The translations under genes were made by a program, and so were the position numbers. A stretch of DNA of 6,431 nucleotides, taken from contig CAYPYW010000053.1 in assembly GCA_964415365.1 (NCBI GenBank), positions 1-6,431 on the forward strand, in the 5' to 3' direction. A model generated the notes under the pieces. It saw only the letters and a list, made by a program, of their open reading frames with translations. It ran no database searches and was not told where the DNA came from. Every line of letters starts with the position of its first letter. The first letter of the stretch is position 1. This document shows positions 1 to 6,287 of this stretch, piece after piece. Source of the stretch: Hydromicrobium sp964415365 (GTDB lineage: Bacteria > Actinomycetota > Humimicrobiia > Humimicrobiales > Humimicrobiaceae).

Positions 1-128
1 TTTTCCATGTATATTATAACTAATTTTTATATTTCATATTAAGTATATAGTATCTTCTATTTATATCAAGTATAAAATTGATTTTTTTAATGTATATTGA
101 GAGAAAAGCATATATATTAGTTTTTCTA
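1..128. other. AT-rich region downstream of the operon
   Basis: This stretch follows the stop of amidohydrolase B and is very AT-rich, with no GC-containing stem that would make a normal intrinsic terminator and no gene on either strand. Transcription may end beyond the window or by another mechanism. Confidence 0.5.
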
Positions 129-1469
129 TCAACTACTTCCCAACCTAAATATCTTTAAAGGGTTATCATAAAATAGCATCTTTGCAATATGTTTTGCTTC
201 ATCTAACCCAAATAATCCCTCTGAAACTTTAATAGACAGCGCTTTTGCTACATTCTCTCTTGCCAGGGTTATATGTCCATAAACTCCATCTACAAACATA
301 TAATCCCCTCCGAAAGCAAATATTTTGTTTAATGGAACAGTATCTAAAAGTTCGAGTAAGTAATTTATTGATGCATTTGGTGATATCAGATGAGCCCAAC
401 ACATATCAACATATATATTCGGAAAATTTTTAGCAATTACTGCTAGTATATTCTGGTAAGGATAGGAAATGTGGAATATGTCAAATATAATATTGGGATA
501 TTGAAGAAATAGATTTGATAATAATTCGGGATTCGAATTTGAAATTATATTTCCGCTTCCTTCCATCATTCCTGTATGTATCTGAACTAACAAGTTTCTT
601 TTATTCGCAATGTCCAGTATAAAATGGAACATATAATCCTGGAAGGCTTTGCTGGTATTTACAGGTCTATCTTCAAGAGTATCTCCTATATGTTTTGTTT
701 TAAATACATTATTGAAACCTTCTTCTGCATCGCCTATAGATACCCTGTCAAATTTTAAAGGTCTTAGATATGCCAGGCCATTTTTTAGACCAATTGAACC
801 AAGGGAAAGTGCTTTATTAATTATTACTTCTGTTGCTTCAAGCCACTTTGCAAAGGAGGTAATTCTAATTCCCGATTCCTCACCTATCAACTCAATCTGA
901 CTAAAGGTCAGAGGATAGATAAGAGTATTGATAACATAAACTGGACTGAAGAAATTTTTATCACAATCAATACTCCGACAATACGGCCCAATTGCTTCTG
1001 GAGAAGAGTTTAAAACGTGCACATTAAGAAGAGATGTTTTGATTTTACACATATCTTTTAGAACTTTCTTAAAATGTCCCGGTTTTAAACTTTCAGTAAA
1101 TTTATAATTCAATTGTTCTATTGTGCTTTCATCTATTCTATCAATACCATATATTCCTCTTGCCGCTATTTCAAGAGATCTGCCATATGCTGTATATCTT
1201 GAAGCTTTCCAGTACGGTTCCACTATCTTCCATTCTTCACTAATAGAGATTTTTCCATCTAATATTTCTTGATAATCAGATAATGTCATTCCTGAAGAGA
1301 TTAAATCCCTGCTAAAATAATGCAAAAGATACTCTTTTAATACATCAGTATTTTTATCTCTTTGTTCCTCTTTAGAAGGCAGGTGTTCATGTGTATCTAT
1401 TATTTGAATGTTTCTAATATAATCTAAGATAGTTTCCTGTGTTTTTTCCATTAAATCTTCTATATTCAT
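129..1469 (-). CDS. Metal-dependent amidohydrolase-superfamily enzyme, paralog B (Amidohydro_2 / uronate-isomerase-like fold)
   Basis: Predicted cytoplasmic TIM-barrel enzyme of 446 residues and last gene of the operon. Ligands are DTHEH (D25, H27, H29), Lys229 in GLKNGLAYLRPL, His298 in VQIHTG, His333 in FHISYP and Asp389 in FGGD. After the first motif it carries an insert-like helical region (about 75-145, with EPYWKASRYTAYGRSLEIAARGIYGID) that is much reduced in the preceding paralog. The overall plan, with VQIHTG, FPNIYVDMCW and a C-terminal AKHIAKMLFYDNPLKIF, recalls uronate isomerase (UxaC) and its relatives, but strand 4 has a Lys where uronate isomerases, as I recall them, lack a bridging lysine. 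A direct UxaC call is therefore not justified. The start is the ATG at 1469, which has only weak AAGAA upstream; Met7 (1451) is an alternative with an equally weak GAAGAT. It is separated from paralog A by 86 bp containing a stem-loop. The reaction is unknown. Confidence 0.85.
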   Translation of the reverse strand: MNIEDLMEKTQETILDYIRNIQIIDTHEHLPSKEEQRDKNTDVLKEYLLHYFSRDLISSGMTLSDYQEILDGKISISEEWKIVEPYWKASRYTAYGRSLEIAARGIYGIDRIDESTIEQLNYKFTESLKPGHFKKVLKDMCKIKTSLLNVHVLNSSPEAIGPYCRSIDCDKNFFSPVYVINTLIYPLTFSQIELIGEESGIRITSFAKWLEATEVIINKALSLGSIGLKNGLAYLRPLKFDRVSIGDAEEGFNNVFKTKHIGDTLEDRPVNTSKAFQDYMFHFILDIANKRNLLVQIHTGMMEGSGNIISNSNPELLSNLFLQYPNIIFDIFHISYPYQNILAVIAKNFPNIYVDMCWAHLISPNASINYLLELLDTVPLNKIFAFGGDYMFVDGVYGHITLARENVAKALSIKVSEGLFGLDEAKHIAKMLFYDNPLKIFRLGSS

Positions 1470-1509
1470 TTCTTATAAATTATGCTTTTTAGTTTTTAAA
1501 TAACCCTTG

Positions 1510-1546
1510 TAACCGAGATGTAAACATTGCTTTTACATCTTGGTTA
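1510..1546 (-). repeat. Intercistronic stem-loop between the two amidohydrolase genes
   Basis: Arms 1510-1524 and 1532-1546 form a 15-bp inverted repeat with one imperfect position and a 7-base loop, starting ten bases after the stop of paralog A. In the operon (minus) transcript the imperfect pair is A-C; in the opposite strand it is G-U. No T-run follows the stem on either strand, so it is not a canonical terminator. It may stabilise the upstream mRNA or reduce read-through to the last gene. The structure is clear; its role is inferred. Confidence 0.6.
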
Positions 1547-1555
1547 AAATTAATA

Positions 1556-2761
1556 TCAGATACCAAATAATTTTTTTGGTGTATCATAATAGCTATTTTT
1601 TATAAAGGATAAACAACTTTTTTTATCTAAATATTGTTTTTCGACCATATCTTCAAGTATTAAAGATATTTCTTCTCTTACTATTGTATCAATTCCCACA
1701 ATTGTTTCTGGACTGTTACTGTCCGATCCCCAGCAAAATCGATTGTTGGGAACCATTTCCAGCCATTCAGATAAAGCCATCCGAAAATGGGTTCGTGATA
1801 ACCAGGATATCCATGTAAAATCTATAAAAACATTTTTAAACGTCCCGGCAAGATATGTAGTTTCACCTATGTACGATGGATATCCTCCATGAAGCAAGAC
1901 AAACTTCAGATCCTTATATCTTTTATCAACTATTATATTATGAAGTAGCATAGGATTTGTTTGTTTAAGATTTGATTGCCCCCAGCTTAGAAACCCAGTG
2001 TGGATTATTACTGGAAAATTATTTCTTTTACAGGCTAATAATATATGCCTGAATGCATAGTCCTGTACCTTTTTAATATCCAGATCAGTCATATTCTCTT
2101 TCTTATTAAATGCTTCATAAGCACTTTTATAAGAGAGGTCGCCAAATTCAAGTCCGATAGTATAAGCTAAACCAACCTTAATACCTATAACACCATAACT
2201 CCGCCAGGAATTTATTTTTGCATCTAAAATATCAAGATAATCATCCAGATTATTTAATTTACCAAGACTACTGCATAGGGACTTATAATAGCAAAATTTT
2301 TCTATTTCCCATTCAGGACAAAATGCCTTATCATCTCCAGTAATTAAGTTGTCTATAAATGATAAAAGTTTAATCCGGGGAGAAAAGCTAGGAAGCGGAC
2401 AATTTTCCGGAGTATGTTTCTGGAAACCAATTTGACCGGTGAAAGCAAATTGAGTTTTGATATTTGCCATATCTAATGCTGTCTCAAAAGCAAACTTATC
2501 ACCTTTAGAATAAAATTTATCAGCTGCTTTAAATAATTCTTCTGTTACACCCGGTTTAAAATATTGTCCAATATCAATCTTATATAACTTCTTACACCCC
2601 AGGGCGACAATTTTACTACGGGCTAGTTCATCTGAAGTGTCCAGATGCTTTAATTCTTCTGCTTGTTTGCAGAGATCGGGAAAAAAATTTTCCACATGTG
2701 AATGCGTATCAATTCGAATTAAATTTAAGGCATACTCTCTGATCTCACTACTATATTTCAC
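1556..2761 (-). CDS. Metal-dependent amidohydrolase-superfamily enzyme, paralog A (Amidohydro_2-like)
   Basis: Predicted cytoplasmic TIM-barrel hydrolase of 401 residues with no signal peptide. Metal ligands appear in the canonical order: DTHSH (D18, H20, H22) on strand 1, Lys195 in IGIKVGLAY (strand 4), His254 in IIHTG (strand 5), His291 in LLHGGYP (strand 6) and Asp347 in WGSDSN (strand 8). In this superfamily that set usually makes a binuclear centre with a carboxylated lysine. The GTG start at 2761 is supported by AGGAG nine bases upstream; no ATG lies nearby. It shares the landmarks GxKxGLAY, IHTG, NPxLL, a VPxN(K/R)-F-x-x-G-(S/G)-D block and a D-(T/N)-P-K/L terminal motif with the next gene, so the two are paralogs. 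It is about 45 residues shorter, because the region after the HxH motif is reduced. The neighbours imply that it acts on the imported solute or a product of it. Whether it is an amidase, lactonase or isomerase cannot be told. The superfamily call is secure; the reaction is not. Confidence 0.85.
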   Translation of the reverse strand: MKYSSEIREYALNLIRIDTHSHVENFFPDLCKQAEELKHLDTSDELARSKIVALGCKKLYKIDIGQYFKPGVTEELFKAADKFYSKGDKFAFETALDMANIKTQFAFTGQIGFQKHTPENCPLPSFSPRIKLLSFIDNLITGDDKAFCPEWEIEKFCYYKSLCSSLGKLNNLDDYLDILDAKINSWRSYGVIGIKVGLAYTIGLEFGDLSYKSAYEAFNKKENMTDLDIKKVQDYAFRHILLACKRNNFPVIIHTGFLSWGQSNLKQTNPMLLHNIIVDKRYKDLKFVLLHGGYPSYIGETTYLAGTFKNVFIDFTWISWLSRTHFRMALSEWLEMVPNNRFCWGSDSNSPETIVGIDTIVREEISLILEDMVEKQYLDKKSCLSFIKNSYYDTPKKLFGI

Positions 2762-2888
2762 ACTATGACTCTCCTAATATGGGGCCAACTTTGCCCAGTA
2801 ATTTAAATTTAGAAATATCCAATAAAATTCCTAAGGGTAATTGTGCTCAGAACAAAGCTTTAAAAAATGTTTTCTTAGCAGCGACTTA
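2762..2888. other. 127-bp gap between permease and amidohydrolase A
   Basis: No gene, convincing terminator or promoter is visible. It is AT-rich, with a weak GGGC/GCCC four-pair dyad on the minus strand just before the ribosome site of amidohydrolase A. The gap is long for an operon, so a separate promoter for the enzyme genes is possible but not shown. Confidence 0.4.
2771..2775 (-). promoter_or_regulatory. Shine-Dalgarno site supporting the GTG start of amidohydrolase A
   Basis: Minus-strand AGGAG at 2775-2771 is followed after nine bases by GTG at 2761. No ATG is present in the vicinity, and the start places the DTHSH metal motif at residues 18-22, as usual for this family. Confidence 0.7.
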
Positions 2889-3749
2889 TTAACCTTTAAT
2901 TGCACCGGCTACCATACCCTTCATCAAATTTCGTGAGAAAATAAAGTAAAGTAATACAGATGGCAAAATGCTTAAACTTATAACTGCAAGCATAGGACCC
3001 CAATCCACTTTAAATTGTCCCCTGAAATACATAAGCCCTAAAGGTATTGTCTTATGGGCTTCGTCACGTATAACAACAAGTGCAAATAAGAATTCATTCC
3101 AGATGTTTACAAAATTTATGACAAGTATAGTTGATACAGCTCCCATGGAAACAGGCATGACCACTGAAAAAAATAATCTTAAATGCCCACAACCATCTAT
3201 TTTGGCAGCCTCGATTATTTCGTCTGGGAACTGCCTGAAATATGTCTGGCATAATAAAGTCGCAAATGCAAAATTAAAGGCTACATACGGTAATGCCAGA
3301 CCGAGATAAGTACTTACCATACCCATTTTCGAAATAAAATAGAATAAAGGTATTATTAAAGAGTGAACTGGTACTCCTAACAATCCTATAAGAAAAAAGA
3401 TCAAAATATTCTTACCAGGAATCTTAATCTTTGCTATTGCATATCCTGCTAAAAGGGACACAATCGTCAGCAATGTTAATGATACTATTGTAACTATAGC
3501 ACTATTTTTGAAAAAATTGGGAACCGAAACATTTGTATCCTGGTAAAGCTGATATAAATTATAATTGCTTAAAGTAAGAGATCCAGATAAGTTGAGAGGA
3601 TATATTCTAATATCAGCTGATGGCCTAAAACTTGAATAAAAAAGCCAAAGTAAGGGTCCGGCTTGACAAAATGCCCACAATATCAGTATAACCTGCAATA
3701 TAGTTTTACTAAAAATTCCTTTAAATTTTTTTCTTTTGACTATTGCCAT
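2889..3749 (-). CDS. ABC transporter permease, MalG/UgpE-like (CUT1)
   Basis: Second channel subunit of the same importer, 286 residues. It has a basic N-terminus and about six membrane segments (roughly 15-37, 84-106, 114-137, 148-168, 200-225, 252-273). The EAA loop reads EIIEAAKIDGCGHLRLFF (E180-A181-A182, G186) and ends in MPV at 198-200; WNEFLFALVV (217-226) and the C-terminus MKGMVAGAIKG are hallmarks of the MalG/UgpE side. The ATG at 3749 is preceded only by the purine-rich AAAGAAAGAAGATAA, a modest ribosome site, and the 14-base gap to the preceding permease suggests translational coupling. The two permeases have different CUT1 signatures, as expected for a heterodimeric channel. It is followed by a 127-bp gap before the enzyme genes. 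The substrate cannot be read from the permease sequence. Confidence 0.93.
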   Translation of the reverse strand: MAIVKRKKFKGIFSKTILQVILILWAFCQAGPLLWLFYSSFRPSADIRIYPLNLSGSLTLSNYNLYQLYQDTNVSVPNFFKNSAIVTIVSLTLLTIVSLLAGYAIAKIKIPGKNILIFFLIGLLGVPVHSLIIPLFYFISKMGMVSTYLGLALPYVAFNFAFATLLCQTYFRQFPDEIIEAAKIDGCGHLRLFFSVVMPVSMGAVSTILVINFVNIWNEFLFALVVIRDEAHKTIPLGLMYFRGQFKVDWGPMLAVISLSILPSVLLYFIFSRNLMKGMVAGAIKG

Positions 3750-3763
3750 TTATCTTCTTTCTT

Positions 3764-4663
3764 TTATTTTTGTAAAACTGATTCTGTATATCCAGAAACT
3801 CTAACATATATAAAGGCTAAAATAAGGGATACCAGAAACATTACCACAGACACAACTGAAGCATAACCAAATTTCATTTGCCCGAAAGCTTCCTGATATA
3901 ACATGGTGCCCAGTACTTCTGTTGAATGGGCAGGCCCACCTCTGGTCATTACCCAGATAATATCAAAAACTTTAAATGAAAATATTAGTTGCAGCATGAT
4001 TATAATAGAAAAAACATATCTGAGCAGGGGAATTGTAATTACCAATATACTTCTAAATGTAGATGCACCATCTATTTTTGCAGCTTCATAAATTTCTTCA
4101 TCAATATTTTGCATACCTGCCAGGAAAAAGATCATTGGAAAACCACTATATTGCCAGACAGTCACCAGGATAACTATAAACATGGCAACACCGGTTTCTC
4201 CAAGCCAGGTCCTCTGCAATGCTTCAAGATGCAACGCTCCCAATACATAATTTGCCAGGCCATTGGGGTCAAATACTCTTGTCCAAAAAAATGCAAGGGG
4301 TACAACTGCAATAACAAACGGTAAAAAATAAATAAATCTATATATTTTCCAGAATTTTACTTTTAAATCGATAATAACAGCAAGTATAAAACCAATCACC
4401 ACTGTTCCCAGGGTAGTAGAAATTGAAAAGATTATAGAGTTTTTCAGTGCATCATAAAAAAAACGGTCGGCAGTGAATGTTTTTATATAATTTTTAAACC
4501 CGATAAAATTAAAATCACCATAGCCCGGCCATTTAAAAAAAGAAAGTAAAAGTGAAGCAATTATTGGAAAAGCAATGAATGTTAAAACAAATATTATACC
4601 CGGTAGAATAAAACTATATCCTGTTATGTATTCCGATAGATTTTTCTTACTTATTCTAGCCAA
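3764..4663 (-). CDS. ABC transporter permease, MalF/UgpA-like (CUT1)
   Basis: Inner-membrane subunit that would form the translocation channel together with the second permease. It has 299 residues and about six hydrophobic segments (roughly 17-42, 75-98, 108-130, 159-183, 213-237, 266-288). The cytoplasmic EAA loop that docks on the ATPase is clear: EEIYEAAKIDGAS, with E193-A194-A195 and G199, followed by the conserved IPLL near 211. The TRGGPAHSTEVLGTMLYQEAF-type stretch (240-260) is characteristic of the MalF/UgpA/LacF side of CUT1 systems. The start is a TTG at 4663: there is no in-frame ATG between it and the upstream stop at 4684-4682, and AGGA lies five bases before the TTG. It begins about 30 bases after a terminator-like hairpin, so its level may be lower than that of the binding protein. 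The next permease starts 14 bases after its stop. No ATPase gene is present, so the system must use one encoded elsewhere. Confidence 0.92.
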   Translation of the reverse strand: MARISKKNLSEYITGYSFILPGIIFVLTFIAFPIIASLLLSFFKWPGYGDFNFIGFKNYIKTFTADRFFYDALKNSIIFSISTTLGTVVIGFILAVIIDLKVKFWKIYRFIYFLPFVIAVVPLAFFWTRVFDPNGLANYVLGALHLEALQRTWLGETGVAMFIVILVTVWQYSGFPMIFFLAGMQNIDEEIYEAAKIDGASTFRSILVITIPLLRYVFSIIIMLQLIFSFKVFDIIWVMTRGGPAHSTEVLGTMLYQEAFGQMKFGYASVVSVVMFLVSLILAFIYVRVSGYTESVLQK

Positions 4664-4667
4664 GTTT

Positions 4668-4672
4668 TTCCT
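4668..4672 (-). promoter_or_regulatory. Shine-Dalgarno site supporting the TTG start of the first permease
   Basis: Minus-strand AGGAA at 4672-4668 places AGGA five bases before the TTG at 4663. There is no ATG or GTG in frame upstream before the stop at 4684-4682, so TTG is the best start. Confidence 0.65.
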
Positions 4673-4691
4673 GCCTAAAAATTAATTTGCC

Positions 4692-4737
4692 AAAAAAATC
4701 CTGCTGCACTGCAGATCTTACAATGCAACAGGATTTT
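4692..4737 (-). terminator. Stem-loop with T-run between binding protein and permease genes (leaky intrinsic terminator)
   Basis: On the minus strand, AAAATCCTGTTGCA (4737-4724) pairs with TGCAGCAGGATTTT (4708-4695) across a 15-base loop. This is a 14-bp stem whose single non-Watson-Crick position is a G-U wobble in the minus-strand RNA but a C-A mismatch in the plus-strand RNA. The second arm runs straight into seven T (4698-4692). It begins ten bases after the binding-protein stop. This is the textbook form of an intrinsic terminator acting in the direction of the operon. Because the permeases have no visible promoter of their own, partial read-through is inferred. Confidence 0.85.
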
Positions 4738-4746
4738 AAAATGGAA

Positions 4747-6141
4747 TTATTCCAATTCCTCCAATGCTGCATCATATATATACTGCGCAGCCTCCTCAGG
4801 AGTCCAATCTCCTTCAACAATTCCAATATAAGAATCATTTAAAGTCTTAGTCCTTGCAGGACTAACCCATACATCTATAACATCTACGGAACCATTCTTG
4901 TTGAGGTCAGAAATAGCTCTTGATAATCCTTCCGGGATCAAACCTTGCAACTCTTCATTGCTTACATTCGTACTAGAACTTACTAAACCAACCCCGAAAA
5001 TACATTCTTTTGCATATTCTGCTGTTAGGAGGCTATTTATTATATCTACTATAACCGGTATTTTTTCTTCGCTAACATATGCGGGACACATAATGCCGTT
5101 GGAATATGTAGCAATCATTGTACTATCTCCGTTATGCGGAGGGAATAAGAAATAATCAAAATTCAAGTCAGGATTGGATGCCGGGATTGATGAAAATTCC
5201 CACGAACCATATGCATACATCGCTGCTTTGCCCTGGTCAAAAAGGGCGTGACCTGCCTGGTAGTCAAATGCAGCAATACCTTCTGCAAAAACATCTTTAG
5301 ACATTCTTTTCAGAAAATCATATGCCTCAATCACTCCTTCGCTTCTTATTATTTCAGCAGTCTCGGCAGATTTATTGGGGTCTCTTTCCCAATAAAGTAG
5401 CTTATTGGTATCGTCCTTTCCTAAAAATCTAGGAAGGAGCTGGGACAATACATATCCCAAATAATACGGGTCTTTACTTGCAGTACCTGACAACGGTTCA
5501 TACCCGGCCTCTTTAAGTTTTGCAGCAAGTGTAAATAACTCCTCAAGGTCAGTTGTTGGAGGTTCTACGCCTACTTCTTCAAAAATGTCTTTGTTGTAGT
5601 AAATTAAATCACCAAAGACCAGATCAGTGGATAAAAAGAAAGTACCAAGATCCGGGACTTCATAACCACGTGCCCCATCATACATCTGGTCATACCACCC
5701 GTATTCTTCTTCATATGGAGTTAAATCCAATAAAAGGCCTTCTTTAGCAAAAGTATCTGTCATTCCACCACCAGGGTACCATATTATGTCCACATCAGTT
5801 CCCGGTGTTGCCAGAGCAGATGGAACTACATCCCTTTGATTTTGATACTCATTTGTTACTACTTCTATTGTTACATTTGGATGTTCTGCATTGTACATCT
5901 CGCCTACCTTTTTCCATACATCAGTCTCCTGACCTGCAATTACCCACACAGTAATTGTAACAGGTTCTGTTGTGATTTCTTCTTCTGCCGGTACAGTTTC
6001 TTCAGCTGATGTTTCTACCGTTGTGACTTCCTCTGCTGCTGTTTCTTCTGCTGCTTCTTTTTTGCAACCTACCAGTGACAATAGTGACATCATCGAAATA
6101 ACGGTCAAAACAACCACTGTCCATAAAAATAACCTTTTCAT
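4747..6141 (-). CDS. ABC transporter solute-binding lipoprotein (CUT1 type, SBP_bac_1 family)
   Basis: Extracytoplasmic solute receptor of a carbohydrate-type ABC importer; it captures substrate and delivers it to the two permeases encoded just downstream. The protein has 464 residues from the ATG at 6141. Residues 1-25 are a lipoprotein signal peptide (MKRLF, hydrophobic core, lipobox LVGC) with the lipidated Cys at 26. Residues 27-60 are an acidic Glu/Ala/Thr-rich tether. The rest is a family-1 binding protein fold, with the typical segments YYNKDIFEEVGVEPPTT (about 181-197) and FDQGKAAMYAYGSWE (about 301-315). An ATG seven codons upstream (6162) is in frame, but it has no ribosome site and would place Arg-Arg-Lys-Glu before the signal; the 6141 start has AAGGAGA seven bases upstream. 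The length is normal for the family. It is the first gene of the operon and is followed by a terminator-like hairpin. The family call is firm; the ligand is unknown. Sugar or oligosaccharide is inferred from the CUT1 relationship only. Confidence 0.93.
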   Translation of the reverse strand: MKRLFLWTVVVLTVISMMSLLSLVGCKKEAAEETAAEEVTTVETSAEETVPAEEEITTEPVTITVWVIAGQETDVWKKVGEMYNAEHPNVTIEVVTNEYQNQRDVVPSALATPGTDVDIIWYPGGGMTDTFAKEGLLLDLTPYEEEYGWYDQMYDGARGYEVPDLGTFFLSTDLVFGDLIYYNKDIFEEVGVEPPTTDLEELFTLAAKLKEAGYEPLSGTASKDPYYLGYVLSQLLPRFLGKDDTNKLLYWERDPNKSAETAEIIRSEGVIEAYDFLKRMSKDVFAEGIAAFDYQAGHALFDQGKAAMYAYGSWEFSSIPASNPDLNFDYFLFPPHNGDSTMIATYSNGIMCPAYVSEEKIPVIVDIINSLLTAEYAKECIFGVGLVSSSTNVSNEELQGLIPEGLSRAISDLNKNGSVDVIDVWVSPARTKTLNDSYIGIVEGDWTPEEAAQYIYDAALEELE

Positions 6142-6147
6142 TTCTTT

Positions 6148-6154
6148 TCTCCTT
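6148..6154 (-). promoter_or_regulatory. Shine-Dalgarno site deciding the binding-protein start
   Basis: Minus-strand AAGGAGA at 6154-6148 leaves seven bases between AAGGAG and the ATG at 6141. It favours this ATG over the in-frame ATG at 6162, which the site would otherwise lie inside. Confidence 0.85.
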
Positions 6155-6180
6155 ATAAACATTTTGATAAAATAGTCCAG

Positions 6181-6231
6181 AGATTTGCTTTAGATAAACG
6201 GACACTGCTAATAAATAACTTTAGCAAATCT
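6181..6231 (-). promoter_or_regulatory. Wide inverted repeat in the operon leader
   Basis: AGATTTGCT (6181-6189) and AGCAAATCT (6223-6231) are perfect 9-bp inverted repeats; extended to 16 bases (6181-6196 and 6216-6231) they match at 13 of 16 positions with a 19-base loop. The centres of the 9-bp arms are 42 bp apart, about four helical turns. The repeat ends 27 bases before the ribosome site of the binding-protein gene. It could be a pair of operator half-sites on one DNA face, or a hairpin in the 5' leader RNA. The sequence alone does not decide between these. Confidence 0.4.
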
Positions 6232-6263
6232 CATATTTTTTTCTATAGAACCACCTCCCCTAA

Positions 6264-6287
6264 TGTATAAGTACTTTGACCTATACA
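6264..6287. promoter_or_regulatory. Operator-like 24-bp dyad upstream of the operon
   Basis: TGTATAAGT (6264-6272) and ACCTATACA (6279-6287) are 9-bp arms with one mismatch around a 6-bp centre. The size and symmetry fit the site of a dimeric helix-turn-helix repressor of the kind (LacI, GntR families) that commonly controls CUT1 operons. A TATACA on the minus strand (6269-6264) lies inside it and could be a -10 element, but I find no good -35 at the proper distance. The regulator is not in this window. Confidence 0.35.

Noticed and set aside
75..92. AT-only hairpin (AAAAT/ATTTT) as the operon terminator
   Set aside because: The stem is five A-T pairs with no G-C; too weak to call.
245..433. 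Plus-strand open frame inside amidohydrolase B
   Set aside because: It lies wholly opposite a well-supported gene, has no ribosome site or recognisable domain, and its composition mirrors the other strand.
129..1469. Naming the last gene uxaC (uronate isomerase)
   Set aside because: The layout is similar but the strand-4 lysine and differing motifs do not match uronate isomerase closely enough, and no other hexuronate genes are present.
3989..4324. Plus-strand open frame of 111 codons opposite the first permease
   Set aside because: Its translation is Cys, Asn and His-rich, with no membrane or domain pattern; it is a shadow of the permease codons.
6142..6162. Seven-residue N-terminal extension of the binding protein (start at 6162)
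   Set aside because: No ribosome site precedes it, and it would overlap the strong AAGGAGA site that serves the ATG at 6141; the signal peptide is complete from 6141.
5972..6175. Ser/Ala/Val/Thr-rich plus-strand frame opposite the lipoprotein N-terminus
   Set aside because: The low-complexity pattern is the antisense image of the Glu/Ala/Thr tether codons; no independent evidence for a gene.
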